Of a stretch of DNA of 64,000 nt, positions 1-7,693 are shown one piece after another. The stretch lies in assembly GCF_036350515.1 (NCBI RefSeq), contig NZ_JAZDUE010000001.1:434001-498000 (forward strand), given 5' to 3'. Position 1 is the stretch's first letter. Each line of letters starts with the position of its first letter. This DNA comes from Gordonia prachuapensis. Its GTDB lineage: Bacteria > Actinomycetota > Actinomycetes > Mycobacteriales > Mycobacteriaceae. The notes beneath the pieces are model-generated. The model saw only the letters and a list, made by a program, of their open reading frames with translations. It was not told the DNA's origin and ran no database searches. Position numbers and translations under genes: made by a program.

Positions 1-1
1 C

Positions 2-208
2 GCCCAGACGATACTCGCCGCCGGACTCATCGATGTCCTCAACCTGTTGACCTTCCCGGTCATTCTCGGTACCGGCCGCCGACTGTTCCCGACCGAGGCG
101 TTGCCGACCGGATTCGAGCTCACCGACTCCCGGACGACATCGGCGGGTGTGGTCATAGGGACATACCGCAGCAAGGGTGCGCCGCAGTACGGACTCATCA
201 GCGAGTAG
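2..208 (+). CDS. Dihydrofolate reductase-like (RibD C-terminal) protein, 3' end only
   Basis: The last 68 codons of a gene that begins before the window. The reading frame ends in VILGTGRRLFP, then a beta-strand-rich tail and a TAG stop. The G-x-GRRLF pattern is typical of the C-terminal part of the RibD_C/dihydrofolate reductase-like family found in many actinobacterial stress or accessory enzymes. These proteins bind NAD(P)H, but most have no known substrate. A second, complete member of the family lies at 3654-4220. The 5' end is cut by the window edge, so start and full length cannot be given. Confidence 0.75.
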   Translation, partial: AQTILAAGLIDVLNLLTFPVILGTGRRLFPTEALPTGFELTDSRTTSAGVVIGTYRSKGAPQYGLISE

Positions 209-379
209 ACCGCCAGACCGGTACGCCGGAATCGCGGCCGCGAGCGCCCTACGGACCTGAGGTCTGTCCGGGCGGTGTGGCGGACCGCGTACACGGCATC
301 CGAGATTCGGCCCGACGATCCGCGACCGGGAGCACAACCACACGGTCGAGCGCCGGGCGACGGTGTTCGGCGAACGGGC

Positions 380-778
380 TCACTCTGGAGGCGGGGCGAA
401 GAACTCGAGCGCGATGTCGTCGGGATCGCGGAACGAGATGCCTGACCCGTAATGCGCGTGCTTGATGCCGTTGTGCTCGATACCGAGTTCGTCGAGGCGC
501 TTCTCCCATGCCGGGAGCTCGCCCTGGGTCGCCGCGAACGCGACGTGGTCGAGGCCTGCGCGTCGCTCGTCGAATCCTTCGGCCGGCCCGGTGGTCGTGT
601 GCTTGTGTAGACCGAACAGCGTGCCGTGGTCGAGTTCGAACGCTGTGTGGTGGAAGTCCCCTGACTCCTCGTCTTCGTCGAGCACCGGCTCGGAATCGAA
701 GAGGGCCGAATACCATCGTGTACTCGCATCGAGGTCGGACACCGTGACGGCGATGTGCGTGAGCGTTGGAAATGACAT
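380..778 (-). CDS. VOC family (glyoxalase/bleomycin resistance-like) protein
   Basis: A 132-residue single-unit vicinal oxygen chelate protein. The N-terminus (LTHIAVTVSDLDAS) and the second half (GLDHVAFA, then SFRDPDDIALEFF) are the two paired beta-alpha-beta-beta-beta modules of the fold; the final E in ALEFF is the usual metal ligand. The start at 778 was preferred over an upstream one because AGGAAGGA lies about 9 bases before this ATG and the family normally begins just before the first strand. Substrate is unknown; such proteins are small metal-dependent lyases, dioxygenases or resistance proteins. It stands alone between two non-coding stretches. Confidence 0.8.
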   Translation of the reverse strand: MSFPTLTHIAVTVSDLDASTRWYSALFDSEPVLDEDEESGDFHHTAFELDHGTLFGLHKHTTTGPAEGFDERRAGLDHVAFAATQGELPAWEKRLDELGIEHNGIKHAHYGSGISFRDPDDIALEFFAPPPE

Positions 779-1396
779 GACCCTGGTCCTTCCTGGTGGG
801 AGAGTCAGCGTCACTTCACCGTACATCGGCCCCACCAGCGGTGGAACCGGGACAACGTCGATGGCGCGACGTCGCGGAGAAGATTCCGGCCGGGCCGGAC
901 GCGTCGTGCGACGGGATGCGCGAGTCCAAAAACGTTGTGTGCGAGAAAGTGTCGGTTGCGGGAATGTAACGGCGTGAGGCGATTCGGAGTGGATTCGGGA
1001 CGAGATCGCCTAAGTGCAAACCGAAGTCGACGCCATGTGTGTCCGCTGAGCGGGAAGGTCGAGGTAGAGGTTGAGATCGGTGAAGGTGCACGGTGTCGTC
1101 GGCTGTGGCGGTCATGCCTTTGATATCGCCGCTGCGCGATGATCCGAAAGTGCCACTTGTCTCGAATCCGACTGCCTACGGGTGGGTTACGCAGATCGAT
1201 GGGGAGAGCGGGAGGTGCGACCGGAGTTGGTGTCTGACCCAGGGCCACACGTTCCCGAGTTCAGCCTGGCGGACCACCCGCAGTGGGTGTGCTGACAACA
1301 GATTCGACAACATCAGCCGCAGAAGCACTGCCATCGTGGCCCGGACTGAAACCGGTTATCGTCGGCACTGTCGAGCAACCCGACGGAGTGACGCAT
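779..1396. other. Intergenic region, no gene recognised
   Basis: About 600 bases between the divergent VOC and DUF998-type genes. Frames in this stretch give arginine-rich, low-complexity translations with no family resemblance, as expected of non-coding high-GC DNA. It presumably carries promoters for both flanking genes. I saw no clear repeat, RNA fold or operator here. Confidence 0.5.
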
Positions 1397-1999
1397 GTGA
1401 CAGAAGTTCTGCTGTGGATCGGCGTCGCCACGACCGTACTGTTCGGGACGGTCGTGGCGATCGAGGGAGCCCGTCGACCGGGATATCGATGGAAGTACCA
1501 CACCGGGAGCGAATTGGAACTCGGCGAGGGTGGTTGGATCATGCGCTGGACGTTCGTGGGCATGTCCGTGGGGATGACCGCTTACGCGGTGGCGATTCTT
1601 GACGCACTGAGCACCGTCGTCGGCTTCGTGTGTCTCGGTGCGTTCGCTGTCGGAAACCTTCTGTCGGGCGTGTTCACGCCGGACGCGGTCCGGGGTTTCC
1701 CGCCCCGGTTCTCGGTGCGGACCGCGACGCAGCTCCCGAGTGTGCACGCACGGATTCACGATGCGTGCGGACCGTTGATGTTCCTGGCGTTGCTGGGCGG
1801 CTGTGTCGCCGTGTCGACCGCGCTCGACGGCTGGCTATCAGCCTATTCGGCCGTGACGGCCGTCATCGGCTTCGCGCTGATGGTCTGCACAGCAGTCGCG
1901 TACAGTCGCGATGCCGCGCTGACCGGACTGGTGCAACGCCTGCTCCTCGCGGTCTATTACGTCTGGATCGTGGTGATCGGGGTGAGCCTCGCCGCGTGA
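1397..1999 (+). CDS. DUF998-like integral membrane protein
   Basis: About 200 residues with six hydrophobic segments: one right at the N-terminus, two tightly spaced in the middle, and three in the C-terminal half. Between segments three and four is a loop with HARIHDACG, resembling the conserved histidine-containing loop of DUF998 membrane proteins. Function is unknown. The GTG at 1397 was chosen because GGAG lies 8 bases upstream and the first membrane segment follows at once; an upstream in-frame start at 1283 would add a 38-residue hydrophilic leader. Confidence 0.65.
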   Translation: MTEVLLWIGVATTVLFGTVVAIEGARRPGYRWKYHTGSELELGEGGWIMRWTFVGMSVGMTAYAVAILDALSTVVGFVCLGAFAVGNLLSGVFTPDAVRGFPPRFSVRTATQLPSVHARIHDACGPLMFLALLGGCVAVSTALDGWLSAYSAVTAVIGFALMVCTAVAYSRDAALTGLVQRLLLAVYYVWIVVIGVSLAA

Positions 2000-2145
2000 G
2001 AGTGGACAACCCGATGCCGAGGTCGCCGCGCGCCCGACGACGCGCCCACCGACGGTGGTGTCTTCTCCAGGCCCGTGATCGAGCTGACGCGCACGGTCTA
2101 CGAACGCGGCGAAAGTGCTCGAGGGTCGCTTTCACCCGTGCCGTG

Positions 2146-2571
2146 TCAGCTGTCGGCGTCGTACTCCTCGCGGTGTCTGTCGACGTCGTTCATGTGCTCC
2201 TGCGCCCACATTCGCAGCTGTCGTGTGGTGGTGTAGAGCGATACGCCGAGTTCGGTGAGTTCGTACTCGACGGTCACCGGAACGGTGGGGGTCACCGTGC
2301 GGGTGATGAGACCGTCGCGCTCCAGTGAGCGCAGCGTCTGCGTGAGCATCTTCTGGCTGACGCCGGCGATCAGTCGCGCCAGCTCCGAGTAGCGCATCGA
2401 GGCCGGTCGTCCGGCGGACCCTGCGCCGTCCCCGCCGAGCGCGCAGAGGACCAGCACCACCCATTTGTCGGAGATCCTGTCGAGCAGCCGGCGGCTCGGG
2501 CACACGGCCAGAAACGCGTTGTACTCGATCTTCGCCTGCGACCGCTTCTGGGCCGCGTTCCTCGTCGCCAT
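2146..2571 (-). CDS. HxlR-family winged-helix transcriptional regulator
   Basis: 141 residues. After a basic N-terminal tail come CPSRRLLDRISDKWVVLVL and then MRYSELARLIAGVSQKMLTQTLR, the signature start and recognition helices of HxlR/DUF24 regulators. Many members sense reactive electrophiles or oxidants through the single Cys before the first helix, which is present here. GAAAGG precedes the ATG at 2571, which fixes the start inside a much longer open frame. It is divergent from the aldo/keto reductase at 2701, so that enzyme is its likely target; an imperfect dyad lies between them. Confidence 0.88.
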   Translation of the reverse strand: MATRNAAQKRSQAKIEYNAFLAVCPSRRLLDRISDKWVVLVLCALGGDGAGSAGRPASMRYSELARLIAGVSQKMLTQTLRSLERDGLITRTVTPTVPVTVEYELTELGVSLYTTTRQLRMWAQEHMNDVDRHREEYDADS

Positions 2572-2594
2572 GACCGACACCTTTCGGGCAGTGG

Positions 2595-2617
2595 GTAACG
2601 CACTTCCGGGTGCGTAC
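2595..2617. promoter_or_regulatory. Imperfect dyad, possible HxlR operator
   Basis: The stretch reads GTAACGCAC, five bases, then GTGCGTAC: two arms complementary except for one extra base. It lies between the divergent HxlR regulator and aldo/keto reductase genes, 24 bases before the regulator's start. Location and symmetry suggest an operator; binding is inferred only. Confidence 0.35.
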
Positions 2618-2700
2618 TTCCCAGTGGGGAGCTGCTCTCCAATACTGATACGTGAGCTCACCGACCGCCACATCAGATTCGCATCATGAAGGACTTCGCG

Positions 2701-3585
2701 ATGACCTCTCCCACCTCCACTCTTCCCGGCGGCAGCTGGCGCATCAGCGACCAGGCCGGCAGTCGAACCGTCAGCCGATTCGGTTATGGCGCAATGCAGC
2801 TCGCAGGGCCCGGCGTGATGGGCCCACCGGTCGACCGGGTCGGCGCGGTCGCCGTGCTGCGCGAAGCAGTCGCTGCCGGAATCACCCACATCGACACAAG
2901 CGACGCCTATGGCCCGCGCATCACCAACCAGCTCATCCGAGAAGCACTGCACCCCTACCCTCCGGACTTGCTCATCGCCACGAAGGTCGGTGCGACGCGC
3001 GATGCCGTCGGTGGTTGGCCAACCGCCCGGCGCCCGGACGAACTCCGTGCTCAGGTCCGCGAGAACCTCGAATCGCTGGGGGTCGAGGTCCTCGACCTGG
3101 TGAACCTACGCATGGGCGACGCGACCGGCCCGCGATCCGGATCCCTCGCCGAGGCGTTCGAGACCCTCGTCGACCTGCAGCAGCAGGGGCTGATCCGACA
3201 TCTCGGCCTCAGCAATGTCACGGCCGATCAGGTCGATGAAGCGCGAGAGATCGCTCCGATCGTGTGCGTGCAGAACATGTACAACCTCGCGCACCGCCGC
3301 GACGACGACCTCGTCGACCACCTCGCGGCCGCCGACATCGCCTACGTACCATTCTTCCCGCTCGACGGCTTCACGCCGCTGCAGTCCGAGGCGCTGTCCG
3401 CGGTCGCCGACCGCGTCGGCGCGACACCGATGGCCGTGGCGCTCGCGTGGCTGCTGCGGCGTTCCCCGAACATCCTGCTCATCCCCGGAACGTCGAACAC
3501 TGTGCATCTTCGGGCAAACATCGCCGCTGCGGGGCTTGCGCTCGCCGCCGAGGACGTGGCGCACCTGGAGGGCATAGCCTGCTGA
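2701..3585 (+). CDS. Aldo/keto reductase
   Basis: 294 residues forming the (beta/alpha)8 NADPH-dependent reductase fold. Visible features are FGYGAMQLAGPG near the N-terminus, the catalytic Asp/Tyr segment HIDTSDAYG, the Lys in LIATKVG, and the cofactor-binding end IPGTSNTVHLRANIAAA. The usual catalytic His position reads DLVNLR, with Asn, as in the YdbC-like subgroup, so the tetrad is altered. AAGGA seven bases before the ATG at 2701 supports this start over the one at 2686. It is divergent from an HxlR regulator, suggesting induction by a carbonyl or electrophile. Substrate unknown. Confidence 0.88.
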   Translation: MTSPTSTLPGGSWRISDQAGSRTVSRFGYGAMQLAGPGVMGPPVDRVGAVAVLREAVAAGITHIDTSDAYGPRITNQLIREALHPYPPDLLIATKVGATRDAVGGWPTARRPDELRAQVRENLESLGVEVLDLVNLRMGDATGPRSGSLAEAFETLVDLQQQGLIRHLGLSNVTADQVDEAREIAPIVCVQNMYNLAHRRDDDLVDHLAAADIAYVPFFPLDGFTPLQSEALSAVADRVGATPMAVALAWLLRRSPNILLIPGTSNTVHLRANIAAAGLALAAEDVAHLEGIAC

Positions 3586-3653
3586 TAGCCCCGCTGACCC
3601 GCTTCGAGACGTGGGTCTGAGGAACACAGAGCACGCCCAGGGAGAGGAATGAG

Positions 3654-4220
3654 ATGAGAGCACTTCGGTATTCGATCAACGTCACCCTTGACGGCTGCTG
3701 CCATCATGAGGCGGGCCTCCCCCCGGACGAGGAGTCGATGCGGTACTGGACCGCCGAGATGGAACGGGCCGATGCCCTGCTGTTCGGTCGGGTCACCTAC
3801 GAGATGATGGAGGCGGCCTGGCGGAAACCGGCCTCGGGCACGTGGCCGGACTGGATGAGCGAGTGGGAGGTTCCGTTCGCCGAGGCCATCGACCGGGCGA
3901 AGAAGTATGTCGTCTCCAGCACGCTGAGCGAGGTCGACTGGAACGCCGAGCTGGTGCACGGGGACGTGGGGGACGCGATCGAACAGCTCAAGCAGGAGTC
4001 GGGCGGGAGCCTGTGGGTCGGTGGTGTGTCGCTGCCTCGCGCGCTGGCCGATCGGGGACTGATCGACGAATACGAGTTCCTCGTACAGCCGGTGCTCGCC
4101 GGACGCGGACCGACATTGCTCGCCGGTCTGCGCGAGCAGATCCAGCTGGAGCTCGTGGAGCGCACGGAGTTGCGGTCGGGGGTGGTCGCCGTGCGATACC
4201 GACCGATTGATCCCGACTGA
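3654..4220 (+). CDS. Dihydrofolate reductase family (RibD C-terminal-like) protein
   Basis: 188 residues. The N-terminus RALRYSINVTLDG, the central ADALLFGRVTYEMM and the late LWVGGVSLPRALADRGLIDEY are the ordered hallmarks of the YyaP/RibD_C family, an NADPH-binding fold related to dihydrofolate reductase. The end (VLAGRGPTLLAGL) matches the truncated gene at the left edge. Most members have no assigned substrate and are not biosynthetic DHFR. A purine-rich AGGGAGAGGAATGAG ribosome site precedes the ATG. It follows the aldo/keto reductase by 68 bases and may be co-transcribed with it. Confidence 0.85.
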   Translation: MRALRYSINVTLDGCCHHEAGLPPDEESMRYWTAEMERADALLFGRVTYEMMEAAWRKPASGTWPDWMSEWEVPFAEAIDRAKKYVVSSTLSEVDWNAELVHGDVGDAIEQLKQESGGSLWVGGVSLPRALADRGLIDEYEFLVQPVLAGRGPTLLAGLREQIQLELVERTELRSGVVAVRYRPIDPD

Positions 4221-4278
4221 CTCACCCCGACTGAATGTGGCTTGTCCCCGGGTGTGCGGAGGTCGGTGGCCCACGGAG

Positions 4279-4500
4279 CTACCAGGAGATCTCGACCTCG
4301 ATCTCGGATTCCTCACCACGTTCGAACTCGATCTTCAGCTGGACCTTCGGCGGGATGTCCACGCGCACCGTCTTGTTGTTCTCCACATAGGACACCTCGT
4401 TGTGCCGCGCAATCGCGTCGGCGAGGTCACGGAGCCGCTGCGCGGCCTCTTCCCGGCTCAACTCGGTCTTGGTCTCGTGTTCGAACAGCTCGTCGCCCAT
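4279..4500 (-). CDS. Amphi-Trp domain small protein
   Basis: 73 residues, very acidic, beginning with an alpha-helical segment (LSREEAAQRLRDLADAI) and ending with alternating polar and hydrophobic strands (VQLKIEFERG, then EIEVEISW). A terminal Trp on an amphipathic strand is the defining feature of the amphi-Trp domain, a small fold of unknown role in actinobacteria and halophilic archaea. It is convergent with the DHFR-like gene. It is a complete short gene; nothing in the sequence reveals a partner. Confidence 0.75.
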   Translation of the reverse strand: MGDELFEHETKTELSREEAAQRLRDLADAIARHNEVSYVENNKTVRVDIPPKVQLKIEFERGEESEIEVEISW

Positions 4501-4554
4501 GCGTACATCTGAGCCGATGCGAATCGGCGGGTCAAGGTGTCTCCACGGAATCGC

Positions 4555-4932
4555 TCAGCTCAGGGCCGGCGGATCGTATTTTGGCTCGTAGATCGTGATC
4601 TCGCCGGCGCCCGGAACCTTCACCCCCACGGTGTCACCCCACGGCTCCTCGGTCCGCGGGCCGGAGAACTCGGCGCCCTTCGCCGAGAGTTCGTCCATCG
4701 TCGCCGTGAGGTCGTCGCACATGAATGACACGTCGAACCGTTGATCAGTGCCGCCCGAGGTCCCCTGGTACTCCCACGAACTGGGATGCGCGCCCAACTC
4801 GCTGGGGCCGGTCTTGAAGATCAGCCATCCGCCACCGGTGTCGACCGACGGCAAGCCGAGGACGTCCCGGAAGAAGGCGCGGGTGGCGTCGGGGTCGTCG
4901 CAGTAGATCAACGTGTGAAGTGCGGTGATCAT
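4555..4932 (-). CDS. VOC family protein
   Basis: 125 residues of the vicinal oxygen chelate fold. The N-terminus ITALHTLIYCDDPDATRAFF and the block FDVSFMCDDLTATMDEL are the two module starts, and the C-terminus GEITIYEPKY ends in the conserved metal-ligand Glu region. It resembles uncharacterised actinobacterial glyoxalase-like proteins. It lies in the same direction as the amphi-Trp gene 54 bases downstream, so the two could share a transcript. No strong Shine-Dalgarno is visible, so the start is less sure than the family call. Confidence 0.8.
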   Translation of the reverse strand: MITALHTLIYCDDPDATRAFFRDVLGLPSVDTGGGWLIFKTGPSELGAHPSSWEYQGTSGGTDQRFDVSFMCDDLTATMDELSAKGAEFSGPRTEEPWGDTVGVKVPGAGEITIYEPKYDPPALS

Positions 4933-5027
4933 GGGTCAAGGGTAGTCACCCAGGTCGCCGGTCCATCGTCGAAATCACGGAGAAATCTCGGGCATGGGGT
5001 TGCGCGTCGCCCGGCAGTGGTTTACAC

Positions 5028-5043
5028 TCGAACATACGTTCGA
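5028..5043. promoter_or_regulatory. LexA (SOS) box
   Basis: TCGAAC-ATAC-GTTCGA is an exact match to the SOS box consensus of mycobacteria and relatives (TCGAAC, four bases, GTTCGA). It ends 20 bases before the start codon of the DUF222/HNH gene, where bound LexA would block the promoter. The 13E12 family includes LexA-controlled members in M. tuberculosis, which fits. Confidence 0.85.
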
Positions 5044-5063
5044 AACCAGGGGAGGGGGGTCGA

Positions 5064-6662
5064 ATGGCTGAACATCCGCGGGCCGAGGCGTCGTTGTCGG
5101 ACGTGCCCGGATTGCTCGCCGAACTGAACGATGTCCTCGACCGGCTCGCCTCGGCGGATGTGTCGTCGTGTTCCGATGACGAACTGGTCGAGGTCGCCCG
5201 CGTGAACGAACGCGCGATCAATCGACTGATGTATCAAGGGAATCGGCAGATCACCGCGATCTCGGATCGGGGTCTGTACTGGTCGATGGGGTATCGCTCG
5301 CTCACCAACTTCATGAACGTCGATCTACGGGTGAGCGATCCAAGCCGACGACGTGACCACATCGTGGCGACCGGCCGATTTTGCAGCCTTGACGGGCAGG
5401 AGCAACAACCCAAGTACCCGAATCTGGCCGACGCGTTCGCCGACGGTGACATCGGACCCGCGCATGTGCGCAAGACCATCGAGGTGCTGGACAAGGTGCC
5501 CCACAGCGTCCCCCACGATCAGCAGGTGGCCGCCGAGGCCACGCTGGCCGACCTGGCCCGTCACCACACACCCGCCGAGATCAACACCCTCGGTGCGCGC
5601 CTGCTCGCGCATCTCGATCCCGATGGCGAGATCACCGACGACAAGGACCGTGCCCGCCGACGGAACCTGTGGAACAACCGTCAAGGCGCGGATCAGATGT
5701 CGAAGTTGACCGGTCATCTGGATCCGGAGACGCGTGCACTGCTCGACGTCATGTTGGCGACGTGGGCCAAACCCGGGCTCAATAATCCCGACGACCCCGA
5801 ATCGCCTTCCGGCGCTGTCGAGGACGCTGACCCGGACGCGTTGAAAGCAGCAGCCGACCGTGACGGCCGAAGCCCGGCGCAACGCAACCACGATGCGATG
5901 AAGGCACTACTGAAAGCGGTCCTGGAGGACGGCATGCTCGGAAAGACCCATCGCGGCCTGCCCGTCCAGCTGATCATCAAAGCCGATCTCAGCGATCTCG
6001 TCCGAGAGGCGGGCTTCGGCACGACGGCAAGTGGGGCGCTGTTGCCGATGTCGGATGTCATCCGGCTCGCCGCGAAGGCGCAGCCCTGGCTGGCGGTGTT
6101 CGAGGACGCCACCGCGATCCCACTCTTCCTCGGACGGGGCAAGCGCTTCGCGTCAACGCCGCAGCGGTTGGCTTCGTTCGCCCGTCCCGACGGCGAGTTC
6201 TGCTCAACGCCCGGCTGCGACCAGCCGGCCACCCAAGTGGAGATGCATCACTCTCGACTCGACTTCGCCGAGGGCGGCAAGACCGACATCGTCGACCTGG
6301 CACCGGCATGCCCGAGGCACAATCGTATGGTCAACGATCGGGTCGGCGGATTCACCACCGGTGTCCACGACATCGGGCCCGACGCCGGACGCACCTGGTG
6401 GCGCCGGAACGGTGAGCCCGGGGCCCCGCCCAATCCGGCTCGGGTGCATCGGCTCCCCGATGTCGGAAAGCTGTTCGACGAGAATCTCGCGAAAGTCCGC
6501 ACCGACATCCATGGTCCAGTCGAGCCGGAATCCGGCGCAGATCCGCCCGACGCGGAGATCGACACCGCAGACACGCACGGCCAACTGCAGCTGAGGCAAA
6601 CCATCGCTCCGCCCTCGGTTCTCGAAGCACGCCTGGCCATGATGCTCGTTCTCGGCCGATGA
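5064..6662 (+). CDS. 13E12-repeat family DUF222/HNH endonuclease-domain protein
   Basis: 532 residues in two parts. The N-terminal two thirds are the helical DUF222 domain (VNERAINRLMYQGNRQI near the start; HVRKTIEVLDKVP; RLLAHLDPDGEI). The C-terminal part is an HNH nuclease-like zinc module: CSTPGCD supplies two cysteines, then EMHHSRLDFAEGG and CPRHNRMVND supply the HH and H-N motif. These multicopy proteins are common in Mycobacteriales, often as dispersed 13E12 repeats; their function is unsettled. A GGGGAGGGGGG ribosome site lies just before the ATG, and an SOS box lies 20 bases upstream, so expression should rise on DNA damage. The frame is intact, with no sign of decay. Confidence 0.92.
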   Translation: MAEHPRAEASLSDVPGLLAELNDVLDRLASADVSSCSDDELVEVARVNERAINRLMYQGNRQITAISDRGLYWSMGYRSLTNFMNVDLRVSDPSRRRDHIVATGRFCSLDGQEQQPKYPNLADAFADGDIGPAHVRKTIEVLDKVPHSVPHDQQVAAEATLADLARHHTPAEINTLGARLLAHLDPDGEITDDKDRARRRNLWNNRQGADQMSKLTGHLDPETRALLDVMLATWAKPGLNNPDDPESPSGAVEDADPDALKAAADRDGRSPAQRNHDAMKALLKAVLEDGMLGKTHRGLPVQLIIKADLSDLVREAGFGTTASGALLPMSDVIRLAAKAQPWLAVFEDATAIPLFLGRGKRFASTPQRLASFARPDGEFCSTPGCDQPATQVEMHHSRLDFAEGGKTDIVDLAPACPRHNRMVNDRVGGFTTGVHDIGPDAGRTWWRRNGEPGAPPNPARVHRLPDVGKLFDENLAKVRTDIHGPVEPESGADPPDAEIDTADTHGQLQLRQTIAPPSVLEARLAMMLVLGR

Positions 6663-6755
6663 CGCGGGCCCGCCGCTGCTCCGATTCTGGGGTAGTCGGC
6701 TGGTCGTGCGGATCATCCGATCGCGTTAGCATGAGCGCGACGGAAGGGAGCCCGG

Positions 6756-7604
6756 ATGGATGCCGGCGACGCGATTCTGATCACCGGATGCTCGAGTGGG
6801 ATAGGTGCGGCGGCGGCCGCCGACCTGGTCCGCCACGGGCATACCGTGTACGCGACTGCCCGAAAGCCCGAAACCCTCGAGGAACTCGCCGAAGCCGGAT
6901 GTCGAACACTGGCGCTCGACGTCACCGACGAGGCGTCGATGAGTGCTGCCGTGGGAGCGGTCGAGGCCGAGCATGGCGCAGTGGGTGCGTTGGTCAACAA
7001 CGCCGGATATTCGCAATCCGGTGCCGTGGAGTCGGTGTCGCTCGACGACATCCGGCGGCAGTTCGAGACGAATGTGTTCGGATTGGTCCGGATGAGTCAA
7101 CTGGTCCTGCCCGGAATGCGCAAGGCAGGGCGGGGACGCATCGTCAACATCGGCTCCATGGGCGGCAAACTCACCTTCCCCGGTGGCGGCATCTATCACG
7201 CGACGAAGCATGCGGTGGAGGCGATCTCGGATGCCATGCGATTCGAGGTGCAGGGCTTCGGTATTCAGGTGGTTCTCATCGAGCCGGGCCTGATCACCAC
7301 CGAGTTCGCGAACGCGGCGACGTCATCGATGTCGGGTCTCGACGGCGATGGGCCCTACGGGCACTTCAACAACGCTGTCGCGGACACGATGGATTCCATC
7401 TACCGCAGTCCGGTCGCGAAGGTGCTCGGTGGTGGCCCCGACGACGTGGCCGAGACCATCCGGAAGGCCGTCACCGCGGACAAGCCACGGCCGCGCTATA
7501 CCGTCACCGCGTCGGCGAAACTCGCCATTGCGCAACGCAGGATCACTCCCGACCGGGTGTGGGACCTCGCCATGCGCACCCAGTTCTCGGTGCCGCGTCC
7601 CTGA
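6756..7604 (+). CDS. SDR family oxidoreductase
   Basis: 282 residues of the classical short-chain dehydrogenase fold. The cofactor motif is TGCSSGIG near residue 10; NNAGYS follows the fourth strand; the catalytic Ser is in NIGSMGGK and the Tyr/Lys in YHATKHAVE. An Arg after strand two (TARKPE) suggests NADP(H). The C-terminal region with a long insert resembles the DltE/retinol dehydrogenase-like group. GGAAGGGAG precedes the ATG. It stands alone between the HNH gene and a strong convergent terminator; substrate unknown. Confidence 0.9.
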   Translation: MDAGDAILITGCSSGIGAAAAADLVRHGHTVYATARKPETLEELAEAGCRTLALDVTDEASMSAAVGAVEAEHGAVGALVNNAGYSQSGAVESVSLDDIRRQFETNVFGLVRMSQLVLPGMRKAGRGRIVNIGSMGGKLTFPGGGIYHATKHAVEAISDAMRFEVQGFGIQVVLIEPGLITTEFANAATSSMSGLDGDGPYGHFNNAVADTMDSIYRSPVAKVLGGGPDDVAETIRKAVTADKPRPRYTVTASAKLAIAQRRITPDRVWDLAMRTQFSVPRP

Positions 7605-7621
7605 TCCGCGACCGGAGACCG

Positions 7622-7659
7622 TCGACGAATCCCGCGGCCATCAGCGCGGGATTCGTCGA
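7622..7659. terminator. Bidirectional hairpin terminator
   Basis: A perfect 14-bp stem (TCGACGAATCCCGC and its complement) around a 10-base loop, between the stop codons of the convergent SDR and DUF3500 genes. Position and stem strength suit a shared terminator; there is no clean T-run, as is common in actinobacteria. Confidence 0.75.
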
Positions 7660-7693
7660 GAGATCTGCGTGCGTGACGGGAAGGCGAGTGGAC

